64,000 bases of DNA from Parathalassolituus penaei (GCF_026626885.1 NZ_JAPNOA010000039.1:124001-188000); one strand, 5' to 3'. Positions 53,400 through 62,582 are shown, numbered from the stretch's first letter. The notes: a model not told the origin generated them from the letters alone. Program-made: numbers and translations.

Positions 53400-55283
53400 T
53401 CAGAGACCCAGACGTTGCTGGATTCGGGTCAGCAGGCTGCCGCTATCCAGACCACAGTCTTGCCACTGACGGGCCGGAGTGGCGTGTTCAATAAAGCGAT
53501 CCGGGATACCGGCCATCATCACCGGACAAGCCACACCGGCCAGCGCCAGTACTTCCAGAACGGCACTGCCAGCACCGCCCATCACGGCATTTTCTTCCAG
53601 AGTCACCAGCAGGTCATGATCGTGTGCCAGCTGTTGTACCAGCGCCTCGTCCAGTGGCTTCACAAAACGCATGTCGGCCACAGTGGCATCCAGGGTTTCG
53701 GCTATATCCATAGCATTGTTCAGTGGCGCACCAAAGACCAGCAGCGCAACCCGTTTGCCAGCAGCAGCATTACCCACCCGCCGTACCACCCCTTTGCCCA
53801 ATTCAACGGTTTGCAGGTGGGGCTGGGTTTCAATACCGGCACCACTGCCACGTGGATAACGTACCGCCGCTGGCCCCTGATGATGGAAACCGGTGCTCAG
53901 CAACAAACGACATTCCTGTTCATCGGACGGTGTCATCACCACCAGATTGGGGATACAGCGCAGGTATGACAGATCGTAGGCACCGTGGTGAGTTGGGCCG
54001 TCTTCGCCCACCAGACCGGCACGATCGATGGCAAACAACACGTCGAGGTTTTGCAGCGCTACGTCGTGGATCAGCTGGTCGTAACCGCGCTGCAGGAAAG
54101 TCGAATAAATCGCCACCACCGGCTTCTGCCCCTCACAAGCCAGACCTGCCGCCAGCGTCACCGCATGTTGTTCGGCAATGGCAACGTCGAAATAACGCTC
54201 GGGGTATTCGTAGGAGAAACGGATCAGGTCGGAGCCTTCACGCATGGCCGGGGTAATCCCCACCAGACGTTTGTCGGCCGCTGCCATATCACACAGCCAT
54301 TCGCCAAAAATATTGGAGTAGGTCGGTTTGGCTGGCACGACTGGCTTGCTGGCTGGAGCAGGCGCTTTGAGTGCGTGATAACGGATCGGATCGTCTTCCG
54401 CCGGAGTGAACCCCTTGCCTTTACGGGTGACCACATGCAGGAAACGTGGGCCACGCAGTTTACTGAGATTACCGAGGGTGTTAACCAGCTCATTGATATC
54501 GTGGCCGTCGATCGGGCCAAAATAGTTGAAGCCGAATTCTTCAAACAGGGTGCCCGGAGCCACCATGCCTTTCATATGTTCTTCGGTGCGACGGGCAAAC
54601 TCCCAGGCGGCCGGAATCTTTTCCAGCACCTTCTTGCTGCCTTCACGAATGGCGCTGTAGGTGCGGCTCGACCACAGACGGGTGAAATAACGGTTGAGCG
54701 CACCGACGTTGTTGGAGATCGACATATCGTTGTCATTGAGGATCACCAGCATGTCGGCCTTTTCGTGGCCGGCGTGGTTCAGGGCTTCAAATGCCATACC
54801 GGCGGTAATGGCACCATCACCAATAACCGCCACCGCCTGACGCTGCTGGCCTTGCTGGCGGAATGCCAGCGCCATACCCAGCGCCGCCGCAATCGAGGTA
54901 CTGGAGTGACCCACACCAAAGGTGTCATAAGGGCTTTCGGTGCGCAGCGGGAAAGCCGCCGGGCCGTCTTCACGACGGATACGGGTCATCTGTTCACGAC
55001 GGCCGGTCAGAATCTTGTGAGGATAGGCCTGATGACCAACGTCCCAGACCAGACGGTCGTCCGGTGTGTTAAAGACATAATGCAGGGCAACGGTCAGTTC
55101 CACCACCCCCAGACCGGCAGCGAAATGGCCACCCGACTGGCCAACGCTGTACAACAGGAATTCCCGCAGTTCACGGCACAGATCCTTAAGCTTTTCGGCA
55201 GGCAGCTGCCGCAGGTCGGCAGTCTCCTGAATGGCGTCAAGCAAAGGTGTTACAGGGCGTGAGCCCGGAATTTCGGTAAACAT
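53400..55283 (-). CDS. dxs: 1-deoxy-D-xylulose-5-phosphate synthase
   Basis: The thiamine-diphosphate transketolase-like enzyme starting the MEP isoprenoid pathway. The 627 residues match. Visible motifs: [17 protein letters not shown], the ThDP motif [15 protein letters not shown] followed by LNDNDMSIS, and the second half's [15 protein letters not shown]. No ispA is adjacent. ATG 55283 is preferred to the TTG just before it. Confidence 0.97.
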   Translation of the reverse strand: MFTEIPGSRPVTPLLDAIQETADLRQLPAEKLKDLCRELREFLLYSVGQSGGHFAAGLGVVELTVALHYVFNTPDDRLVWDVGHQAYPHKILTGRREQMTRIRREDGPAAFPLRTESPYDTFGVGHSSTSIAAALGMALAFRQQGQQRQAVAVIGDGAITAGMAFEALNHAGHEKADMLVILNDNDMSISNNVGALNRYFTRLWSSRTYSAIREGSKKVLEKIPAAWEFARRTEEHMKGMVAPGTLFEEFGFNYFGPIDGHDINELVNTLGNLSKLRGPRFLHVVTRKGKGFTPAEDDPIRYHALKAPAPASKPVVPAKPTYSNIFGEWLCDMAAADKRLVGITPAMREGSDLIRFSYEYPERYFDVAIAEQHAVTLAAGLACEGQKPVVAIYSTFLQRGYDQLIHDVALQNLDVLFAIDRAGLVGEDGPTHHGAYDLSYLRCIPNLVVMTPSDEQECRLLLSTGFHHQGPAAVRYPRGSGAGIETQPHLQTVELGKGVVRRVGNAAAGKRVALLVFGAPLNNAMDIAETLDATVADMRFVKPLDEALVQQLAHDHDLLVTLEENAVMGGAGSAVLEVLALAGVACPVMMAGIPDRFIEHATPARQWQDCGLDSGSLLTRIQQRLGL

Positions 55284-55560
55284 CAAGGTTCACTGTCCGG
55301 TCATGGCTTGCAGCAGGAGCCGCCAAGCGATTCAGCGTTGGTTTGGTGAACACCTGTGTGTTTACCGTACCGGTTACAAAAAGGCGACCATTTTAGCGGC
55401 TGCGGCCATTATTGAGTAGGAAAAAAACCGGCCAGCTACATGCAACTCTGGTGTTAGTCCTCGCGCATGCCACCCTCACGTTTTCTTCACACCCACTCAC
55501 GCAGTATGGCATGCACAACGGCACCCGGCCGTTCCACCCACGCCAACCGGAGTTATCACC

Positions 55561-55914
55561 ATGAGCCACATTTCCGCACTTGTTCTGTCTATCAGTGCTC
55601 TGACCTCTGCCAGTATGGCCAACGCCGAATACCAAGGGCCGGTCCAGAATGAACTGAACCGGATTGACCAGATTATCGATAACGGCAAGGATGACCAGAT
55701 GGTGCGCCTGCAGGGTTATCTGATCGAAAAAGTCAGCAACGACAAATACCTGTTCAGCGATGGCCAGCAACAGATCCGGGTCGAGATTGATGATCATCTG
55801 TTCCCGGCCGAGCCGTTTGATCATCAGGACCGTATCGAAATTCTGGGCGAGGTCGAAAAAGACTATCTGGAATCCGCTGAAATTGATGTCGACAGCCTGC
55901 GTCTGCTGCGCTGA
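55561..55914 (+). CDS. YgiW/YdeI-family periplasmic OB-fold protein
   Basis: A 117-residue protein with a signal peptide (cleavage after MANA) and the BOF fold: DDQMVRLQGYLIEKVSNDKYLF, then IRVEIDDHLFPAE. E. coli YgiW is a stress-tolerance protein encoded beside qseBC. Here too it is followed by a response regulator and a kinase, so the three probably form an operon. GGAG precedes ATG. Confidence 0.85.
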   Translation: MSHISALVLSISALTSASMANAEYQGPVQNELNRIDQIIDNGKDDQMVRLQGYLIEKVSNDKYLFSDGQQQIRVEIDDHLFPAEPFDHQDRIEILGEVEKDYLESAEIDVDSLRLLR

Positions 55915-55939
55915 TCAACCGACTGCAGGAGCAATATCC

Positions 55940-56611
55940 GTGAATATTCTGGTCGTAGACGACAATCCACAGGTCATGGCAACCCTCTGTGACTACCTCG
56001 AACTGGCAGGTCATCAGGTTGACTGTGCCCACCATGGGGACGCCGCTCTGGAACGCCTGCGCCATCAGCATGTGGATGTGATCGTGATGGACATCATGAT
56101 GCCCAGACGCGATGGCATCAGCACCGTCCAGCACATTCGCCAGCAACTGCATCTGGATATTCCGGTGCTGTTTCTGACCGCCCGCGACCAGCTTGACGAC
56201 AAGGTCGCCGCCTTTGAAGCCGGCGGTGACGACTACCTGGTCAAACCCTTTGCCCTGCAGGAACTGCAATTACGCCTGCAAGCACTGGCCCGACGTGGAC
56301 GCCAGCCCAGTGTTGGCCGTCTGCAACTGGGGGCACTCTGTTACGACCTGCAACAGCAGCAGGTCAGCCTGAATGAACAAACCGTTCATCTCAGTCCGAT
56401 CCGCTTGCACATCCTGCGGCTGTTGATGCAACAGTATCCCGCCATGGTCAATCGCCAACAGCTGCTCAACCAGATCTGGGGCAACAACGAACCTGACAGC
56501 GATGCCCTGCGCAGCCACATTCACGGCCTGCGTTGTGCCCTGCGGGAGCATGGCCAGCATGACTGGCTGGAGACCGTCCACGGCCAGGGGTATCGTCTTG
56601 TTTGCCCATAA
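55940..56611 (+). CDS. OmpR-family response regulator, QseB/PmrA-like
   Basis: A 223-residue regulator. The receiver has acidic residues in VVDDNPQ, the phospho-acceptor Asp in VIVMDIMMPRRDG and Lys in DYLVKPFAL. The C-terminal winged helix follows, with the final VHGQGYRLVCP. GTG 55940 with AGGAG 9 bases upstream is the start. Second gene of the ygiW-regulator-kinase set. Confidence 0.9.
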   Translation: MNILVVDDNPQVMATLCDYLELAGHQVDCAHHGDAALERLRHQHVDVIVMDIMMPRRDGISTVQHIRQQLHLDIPVLFLTARDQLDDKVAAFEAGGDDYLVKPFALQELQLRLQALARRGRQPSVGRLQLGALCYDLQQQQVSLNEQTVHLSPIRLHILRLLMQQYPAMVNRQQLLNQIWGNNEPDSDALRSHIHGLRCALREHGQHDWLETVHGQGYRLVCP

Positions 56612-57872
56612 AAACCCCACCCGCTCAGCCGCTAATCTCCACCAGCATCCGAGTCTGTTCAGGCGCATGTGGTGGCTGACCGCCAGCATGGGTCTACTGC
56701 TGGTATTACTGTTCTGGGGCCTCATGGTGATTGCCGAAGATCAGCTGGAACGCATCAGCCTGCATCAATGGCTGGATGCCGAAGCAACCCAGTATGAGCG
56801 GAACTGGCAACTGTATGGCACCTCAGGACGCCTGCCCAATCCCTATGCCTTCGACTTCTATCAGCAGGAACAGGCACCTCAATGGCTAAGCACCTACCAG
56901 CAATCAGGATTTTACGAACACCAGCTGGGTCCTGAGGACAAACACTTTCTGGTGCAGCATCACCCATCCGGAGCAGGTCTGTATTATCTGGTGTTCAAGG
57001 ACAATGCCGATGATTTCCTTGACCCCTTTGAAGAACAGCTCCATCACGGAGCACTGCTGATGGGTCTGCTAATGAGCATCCTGCTCATGCTGTGCGGTTA
57101 TTATCTGGTCAGAACCCTGCGCCAGCCGCTACAGGAACTGCTGACCCGGATTCCACAACTGGCCCCCGGACAAGCCGCCTCCGTTGTATCCGCACGGTTT
57201 CAGGAGCTGGCGCAGATCGAACAGCAACTGCTGGCCAGCAAACAACAGATAGAAGGCTATTTCCGGCGCGAACAGGAATTCAACCGCTTTGCCTCTCACG
57301 AGATACGCACGCCGCTGATGGTGCTACAGGGGTCAGCCGAATTACTGGCGCAAATCCCGGCCGTACAGGCACAGCCTCTGGCACAACGGGCTATCCAGCG
57401 CATTGAGCAGAGCTGCAGCGATATCCGCCTGTTGACCGAGGTCTTCCTGCTACTGGGGCAAGAGCGGATCGACACTCACCACATCCAGCCAGTCGACATT
57501 GGCCAACGTCTGAATAACCTGATCCCATCGCTGCAGACACTGTTCAACAGCAGTGGCTTAGCCGTACACCAGAACGTCAACGAGACCGCGGTGGTGATCA
57601 GCGCACCACCCGGCTTTGTTGATGTATTGCTCACCAATTTACTGAAAAACGCCTTCATTCATGGTCATCAACATATCCAGATTGAGCTTTCCCGGCAGAC
57701 ATTAACGATTTGCAACGGTGTGAGCCCGGACAGTCACCCGACGCCTGGCTACGGTTATGGCTTACAAATAAGTGCCCGCATTTGTGAACGCCTTGGCTGG
57801 TCACTGGATGACGATCAGGACGACCATGAATTCCGAATCATAGTGCGCTGGCCAGAGCAACCGGCTCATTGA
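56598..57872 (+). CDS. Sensor histidine kinase, QseC/PmrB-like
   Basis: About 424 residues: TM1 (MWWLTASMGLLLVLLFWGLM), a periplasmic domain of about 110 residues, TM2 (ALLMGLLMSILLMLCGYYLV), a phospho-acceptor domain ASHEIRTPLMVLQ, and a compact ATPase domain with LLKNAFIHGH and GYGYGLQISARICERLG. The classical DxGxG box is not evident. TTG 56598 (14 bases into the regulator gene, with CAGGGG upstream) is my start; ATG 56667 is the alternative. Confidence 0.83.
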   Translation: MFAHKNPTRSAANLHQHPSLFRRMWWLTASMGLLLVLLFWGLMVIAEDQLERISLHQWLDAEATQYERNWQLYGTSGRLPNPYAFDFYQQEQAPQWLSTYQQSGFYEHQLGPEDKHFLVQHHPSGAGLYYLVFKDNADDFLDPFEEQLHHGALLMGLLMSILLMLCGYYLVRTLRQPLQELLTRIPQLAPGQAASVVSARFQELAQIEQQLLASKQQIEGYFRREQEFNRFASHEIRTPLMVLQGSAELLAQIPAVQAQPLAQRAIQRIEQSCSDIRLLTEVFLLLGQERIDTHHIQPVDIGQRLNNLIPSLQTLFNSSGLAVHQNVNETAVVISAPPGFVDVLLTNLLKNAFIHGHQHIQIELSRQTLTICNGVSPDSHPTPGYGYGLQISARICERLGWSLDDDQDDHEFRIIVRWPEQPAH

Positions 57873-58003
57873 AGGATCTTGTGACTTCTACAGCTCCCCA
57901 CATAAGCAGCCCCACCCCGACCAACACCGACTGCAATAATCGCCCATTAAATGCCACATTCCCTTGCGAATACGATAATTCGAGACCTGATTCCGGTTAT
58001 TTA

Positions 58004-58026
58004 TGGTCTATAAAAGACCATTTTTT
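58004..58026 (+). terminator. Terminator after the QseBC-like pair
   Basis: TGGTCT-ATAAA-AGACCA followed by T6. It lies in the 267-bp gap before the M48-pilin gene; the rest of the gap shows nothing else recognisable. Confidence 0.75.
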
Positions 58027-58139
58027 ATAACAACGTGGTGGTTCACGGAGTCACTCTGACATTACAGGCATACTCCTTGGCAGTGCTCTGAAGTGAGACA
58101 GCATCTGAGCTAACCTCTCCCTTTCAAAAGGACTTGCCT

Positions 58140-59528
58140 GTGAAACTCGTTTATAAAAACGAATCGTCGTTGTGGACGATTGCCGCCGTAATATCCGGCC
58201 TGTTCTGGCTGTTGCTGATTGTCGCCACCTTTGGACTGGCGCTGATCTACATCCTGTTCGGATACCTGTTTTTCCTGTTTACTCACTCGGCGTTTATTGC
58301 CTGGTTAAAAGGCACCGGTGTGCGAATTACGATAGAACAGTACCCGGACCTGCATCAGCGACTGGTCAAACACTGCGAAACTCTCGGCGTGGCCGAAGTG
58401 CCAGAAGCCTACCTGCTGCGTACCGACTTTTTTAACGCCATGGCGACCCGCTTCCTCGGCCGTCACTTTGTGGTGTTGTTCAGTGATGTGGTAGATGCCC
58501 TCGAAAACCGTCCGGGAGCCGTCGATTTCTACATCGGCCACGAACTCGGCCATATTCACCGCAAACACCTGGTGTGGAGCAGCTTCCTGTTCCCGGCCAT
58601 GTTTATGCCACTGCTGGGTTCCGCCCTGCGTCGCGCCGAGGAATACACCTGCGACCGTTATGGCGTCGCCTGCTGCGATAGCGAAGAGGATGTAAAAGCC
58701 GCCCTGTCGGCGATTGCCGCCGGTAACAGCCGCTGGAGCACCATCAACCTCGATGCCTATATGAGTCAGGTGGCTGAAACCAATGGTTTCTGGATGTCTT
58801 TCCACGAACTGACCGGTGATTACCCATGGCTGACCAAACGGATGGCCACCGCGGTTGCCCTCAAGCGGGGTGAAGACGTGCAGTTCCCGCGCCGCCATTC
58901 CATGGCATGGGTGCTGGCGCTGTTTGTACCACGCCTCGGGATTCCGGGAGCCGGAGGCCTCAGCGCCATGATTATGGTGATTGCCATCATGGGGATTCTG
59001 GCCGCCGTTGCCGTTCCGAAATACCAGAGTTTTATGGAACAGCAGCGTTACAGCAGCGCCATCGAACAGATGGACCCGGTGCGCATCGCCGTGCATGAAT
59101 ACATCATGGCCAACCACGCCTACCCGGAATCCCTGCAAGACCTCGGCTTTACCGATTCGCAGCTGAACGGTGACGGTTATTACATCGAGCTGTACGACTA
59201 CGGCCTGGTATACGCCAACATGGGTTCCGATACCTGGGGTGAAGACGTGGGAATTATCATGCAGCCAAACATCGATGACGGTACGTCCTCTACCGCCACA
59301 GCCTCCGGCTCCAGCGAAAATCTGCTAGCCGACGCTACCGAGTATGAAGAGTCTGCCGCCAGCGATGACGACGTCTACACCGAAGAAGACGATGAGGACT
59401 ACAGCTACGACGAGGAAGACTCGGACGAAGATGAATACGCAGTAGACCTCGCCAATATTTCCAGCATCAGCTGGAGCTGTTACGGCGAAAACCTCAACAC
59501 CGAACTGCTGCCAGAGGCCTGTCAGTAA
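58140..59528 (+). CDS. M48-family metallopeptidase fused to a pilin-like domain
   Basis: A 462-residue membrane protein. Two N-terminal TM segments precede an M48 (HtpX/Ste24-like) peptidase with the zinc motif FYIGHELGHIHRKH and the third-ligand region RRAEEYTCDRYG. After about residue 270 comes a hydrophobic helix MIMVIAIMGILAAVAVPKYQ and a region resembling type IV pilin or pseudopilin (RYSSAIEQMDPVRIAVHEYI). It ends with a strongly acidic stretch and two Cys near the C-terminus. The prepilin FTLIE site is absent (GLSAMI instead). GTG 58140 has AAGGA upstream. Confidence 0.8.
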   Translation: MKLVYKNESSLWTIAAVISGLFWLLLIVATFGLALIYILFGYLFFLFTHSAFIAWLKGTGVRITIEQYPDLHQRLVKHCETLGVAEVPEAYLLRTDFFNAMATRFLGRHFVVLFSDVVDALENRPGAVDFYIGHELGHIHRKHLVWSSFLFPAMFMPLLGSALRRAEEYTCDRYGVACCDSEEDVKAALSAIAAGNSRWSTINLDAYMSQVAETNGFWMSFHELTGDYPWLTKRMATAVALKRGEDVQFPRRHSMAWVLALFVPRLGIPGAGGLSAMIMVIAIMGILAAVAVPKYQSFMEQQRYSSAIEQMDPVRIAVHEYIMANHAYPESLQDLGFTDSQLNGDGYYIELYDYGLVYANMGSDTWGEDVGIIMQPNIDDGTSSTATASGSSENLLADATEYEESAASDDDVYTEEDDEDYSYDEEDSDEDEYAVDLANISSISWSCYGENLNTELLPEACQ

Positions 59529-59545
59529 GCCTGCGGGCGTCGGGT

Positions 59546-59636
59546 CGGGCCGCGTTCGGATCGGGTGTCGGGCGTCGGGCGTCGGGCGTCGGGCGTCGGG
59601 CGTCAGGTGTCGGGCGTCGGACGTCGGGCGTCGGGC
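59546..59636. repeat. Left flank and heptamer array of the third repeat locus
   Basis: CGGGCCGCGTTCGGATCGGG (59546-59565) is followed by ten 7-bp units (59567-59636): five GTCGGGC, GTCAGGT, GTCGGGC, GTCGGAC and two GTCGGGC, then GAACAATATCC. The 20-bp flank is inverted, with two mismatches, at 60229-60248. Confidence 0.88.
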
Positions 59637-59661
59637 GAACAATATCCATCAACACCGATCT

Positions 59662-59921
59662 CACCCAGCGCAGCTGGCTGCCCAATGCCCATCTGGGCGA
59701 GCCGGGATTCACCGCAACGGCCGACCCGGCCGGGGCATGGATGCCCCCGCCAGCTCAGTTGGCACAGGGATGTGCCATCTGAGCGGGGTCGAACAGCCGT
59801 TGTCGGTGAAAACTGGGGAAACGAGCCCAGTCGGGCAAAAGCAGGGGGAGGCCCGCCCGGCCGGGGGACAAGGTCCCCAAAGAGGGCAAGCAGCTTCGCC
59901 AATTAACACGCCGAGTAGCCG
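59662..59921. repeat. 260-bp multi-hairpin core repeat, copy 4
   Basis: The long stem reads GCTCAG ... CTGAGC around GGCACA-GGGA-TGTGCC, a third version that still pairs fully. One extra C in the GGGGCAT hairpin and a GAAAACTGG variant distinguish it from copy 5. A single GTCGGGC unit (59931-59937) separates it from copy 5. Confidence 0.9.
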
Positions 59922-59962
59922 CCAGCAGCCGTCGGGCGAACAATATCCATCAACACCGATCT

Positions 59963-60221
59963 CACCCAGCGCAGCTGGCTGCCCAATGCCCATCTGGGCG
60001 AGCCGGGATTCACCGCAACGGCCGACCCGGCCGGGGCATGGATGCCCCGCCAGCTCAGTTGGCACAGGGATGTGCCATCTGAGCGGGGTCGAACAGCCGT
60101 TGTCGGTGAATACCGGAAAAACGAGCCCAGCAGGGCAAAAGCAGGGGGAGGCCCGCCCGGCCGGGGGACAAGGTCCCCCAAGAGGGCAAGCAGCTTCGCC
60201 AATTAACACGCCGAGTAGCCG
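59963..60221. repeat. 260-bp multi-hairpin core repeat, copy 5
   Basis: A near-identical tandem partner of copy 4 with a 301-bp period that includes the GTCGGGC-GAACAATATCC left spacer. Same GCTCAG/CTGAGC stem. Ends GAGTAGCCG. Confidence 0.9.
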
Positions 60222-60228
60222 CAAAGCG

Positions 60229-60367
60229 CCAGATCCGATCGCGGCCCGGCCAGACGCCAGACGCCAGACGCCAGACGCCAGACGCCAGACGCCAGACGCC
60301 AGACGCCAGACGAACAGCATCCAGACCCAAACTACCAGAACAACATTCCCACGCAGGAGCGTGGGAA
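60229..60367. repeat. Right flank, inverted heptamer array and right-hand module
   Basis: CCAGATCCGATCGCGGCCCG (60229-60248) is the inverse of the left flank. Nine GCCAGAC units follow (60249-60311), close to the reverse complement of GTCGGGC. Then GAACAGCATCCAGACCC... and the hairpin TTCCCACGC-AGGA-GCGTGGGAA (60346-60367). Confidence 0.9.
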
Positions 60368-60399
60368 CGAGAAAGCCGAGCAGAAACATAAAAACGAAA

Positions 60400-60435
60400 A
60401 ACAAAAAGCCCGACGCTCAGGTCGGGCTTTTTGTT
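60400..60435. terminator. Bidirectional terminator between the repeat locus and choV
   Basis: AACAAAAAGCCCGAC-GCTCAG-GTCGGGCTTTTTGTT is a 15-bp perfect stem with A- and T-runs. It ends choV on the minus strand and can also stop plus-strand transcription through the repeats. Confidence 0.9.
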
Positions 60436-60531
60436 ATCTGAAACCTGCACCGCAGGCCAGATCATGAGATAAAAGGCTGAACCTCTGCCGGTCCGCCACT
60501 CGCCCCCCGGCAACAACAGACCGGCAAAGGT

Positions 60532-61737
60532 TCAGGATGCCAGTTGCTGCTGGGAGGAGCAGGTGAAATGTTTACCCAGCATGGCGTGATAGAAGTTATG
60601 GTCGGTCAGAACCCCCACCAGCTTGCCCTGTTCGGCAATCACCACCGGTAGTTCGGTGGCGTAACGCAGTTCAATGGCACGACGCATGGACACATCCGGT
60701 GTGGTCACCGCCAGAGTACCGGTGGCTGGCAGAGAGCCATTCAGCGAGTTGGAGCAGTTCTGGATTGGCAGAACCTTGCCTGCACATTCCGCAGCCACCA
60801 CTTGCTGGCCTTTCATATCCAGCCAGATGCCTTTTTCGTTGTCGGCCAGCACTTTGCCGTTGGCGCGTGGCAGGTCGGCAGCACGGGTCATCAGTGAACG
60901 ACCCAGCAATACGTTGAGCGGATTGGTATGCGCCACAAAGTCTTCCACGTAGGCGTTGATCGGGTTCAGTACGATCTCTTCCGGTGGGCCGTACTGGATG
61001 ATACGGGCAGATTCCATAATGGCGATGTTGCTGCCAATCTTCAGGGCTTCATCCAGATCGTGAGAGACGAACAGGATGGTCTTGTTGAGGTTACGCTGCA
61101 GCTCAATCAGTTCGTCCTGCAGTTGGGCGCGGATCAGCGGATCGAGTGCCGAGAAAGGTTCGTCCATCAGCAGAATGTCGCTGTCCATCGAGAAGGCGCG
61201 GGCCAGGCCCACACGCTGCTGCATACCACCGGACAGTTCATGCGGTAACACGTCTTTCCACTGCGCCAGACCCACCATGTCGAGTTTCTCCATGGCTTTT
61301 TTATGGCGCTCGGTTTTGCCCATGCCCATCAGTTCGAGACCATAAGCAACGTTGTCGAGCACACTCAGCCACGGCATCAGGGCAAACTTCTGGAACACCA
61401 TGGAGACGCGTTGCGCCCGTACCCGACGCAGGGTATTGGCATCACAGTTACCAAGGTCAACATGGCTGTCACCATCACGCACCAGCACGTTGCCACGGCT
61501 GATCGGGTTGAGACCGTTCACCGCCCGCAACAGGCTGGATTTGCCGGAGCCGGACAGGCCCATCAGCACGCAGATTTCACCTTGCTGGACATCAATCGAG
61601 GCGTTGTGAACACCCACAACGCTGCCAGTGGCCTTGATAATTTCCTGACGGGTCTTGCCCTGATCGAGCAGTTGCAAAGCCGGGCCCGTGTTGTCGCCAA
61701 ACACCACATCGAGATTACGAACGCTGATTGCAGTCAT
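60532..61737 (-). CDS. choV: Choline ABC transporter ATPase ChoV
   Basis: A 401-residue ATPase of the OTCN (glycine betaine/choline) family. Walker A GLSGSGKSS, Q-loop MVFQKFALMPW, signature LSGGMQQRVGLARA, Walker B ILLMDEPFSALDPL, then a C-terminal CBS-like region (DVSMRRAIELRYATELPVV). The last gene of choXWV. Confidence 0.93.
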   Translation of the reverse strand: MTAISVRNLDVVFGDNTGPALQLLDQGKTRQEIIKATGSVVGVHNASIDVQQGEICVLMGLSGSGKSSLLRAVNGLNPISRGNVLVRDGDSHVDLGNCDANTLRRVRAQRVSMVFQKFALMPWLSVLDNVAYGLELMGMGKTERHKKAMEKLDMVGLAQWKDVLPHELSGGMQQRVGLARAFSMDSDILLMDEPFSALDPLIRAQLQDELIELQRNLNKTILFVSHDLDEALKIGSNIAIMESARIIQYGPPEEIVLNPINAYVEDFVAHTNPLNVLLGRSLMTRAADLPRANGKVLADNEKGIWLDMKGQQVVAAECAGKVLPIQNCSNSLNGSLPATGTLAVTTPDVSMRRAIELRYATELPVVIAEQGKLVGVLTDHNFYHAMLGKHFTCSSQQQLAS

Positions 61738-61739
61738 GA

Positions 61740-62582
61740 TTAAGCCTCTTCCTTGCCAGGTGCCTTGAAGATACGGTCGAGAATGATGGCCACCAGTACG
61801 ATCACAATGCCGGCCTCAAATCCCTGTGAAATGTTTACGGTGTTCAGAGCGCGTACCACCGGTTTGCCCAGACCATCAGCGCCTACCAGCGCGGCAATCA
61901 CCACCATCGACAGTGACAGCATGATGCACTGGGTAACACCGGCCATGATGCTGGACATGGCGGCTGGCAGCTCAACCTTGAACAGCAGTTGCATCGGGGT
62001 TGCACCAAACGCCTTGCCCGCTTCGATCAGCTCTTCCGGAACCTTGCGGATCCCCAGGTAAGTCAGACGAATCGGTGCCGCGATGGCGAAAATAATGGTC
62101 GAGATCAGACCTGGAACCACACCCAGACCAAACACCACCAGAGTTGGAATCAGGTATACGAAGGTTGGAACGGTCTGCATCAGGTCGAGCACCGGGCGCA
62201 GGAACGAATACACCTTGGGGTTGTGACCGGCATAAATACCCAGAGGTACACCCAACAGGATACAGATACCGGTAGCGGTCACGACCAGCACAAAGGTTTC
62301 GATCATCTCGTTCCAGTAACCGAGGTTGATGATCAGCAACATGGATGCCAGCACAAAACCGACCAGCGCCACACTGCGATGCAGGAACCAGGCAAGCGCC
62401 ATGGTCGCCACAATCGGCACTGCCGGATTAAACCACTGGAACAGGGCGATCAGACTCATGATTACCCATTCCAGCGACAGCGAAATCAGATCAAAGAAAC
62501 CGGAGGCATTGCTGGTAAGCCAATCAACCAGGATTTCCATCCAGTGCCCCAGCGGCAGTTTGTGTTCAGTTAGCCAGTTCAT
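61740..62582 (-). CDS. choW: Choline ABC transporter permease ChoW
   Basis: A 280-residue permease of the ProW/OpuAB type with about six TM segments. The ATPase-contact loop is EAGKAFGATPMQLLFKVELPAA. ATG 62582 gives the usual ChoW N-terminus MNWLTEHKLPLGHW; an in-frame ATG nine bases upstream is possible. It ends 2 bases before choV. Confidence 0.92.
   Translation of the reverse strand: MNWLTEHKLPLGHWMEILVDWLTSNASGFFDLISLSLEWVIMSLIALFQWFNPAVPIVATMALAWFLHRSVALVGFVLASMLLIINLGYWNEMIETFVLVVTATGICILLGVPLGIYAGHNPKVYSFLRPVLDLMQTVPTFVYLIPTLVVFGLGVVPGLISTIIFAIAAPIRLTYLGIRKVPEELIEAGKAFGATPMQLLFKVELPAAMSSIMAGVTQCIMLSLSMVVIAALVGADGLGKPVVRALNTVNISQGFEAGIVIVLVAIILDRIFKAPGKEEA

Noticed and set aside
59565-60441. 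Open frames at the third repeat locus as proteins
   Set aside because: Same repeat-derived composition, no ribosome-binding site and no conserved frame between copies.
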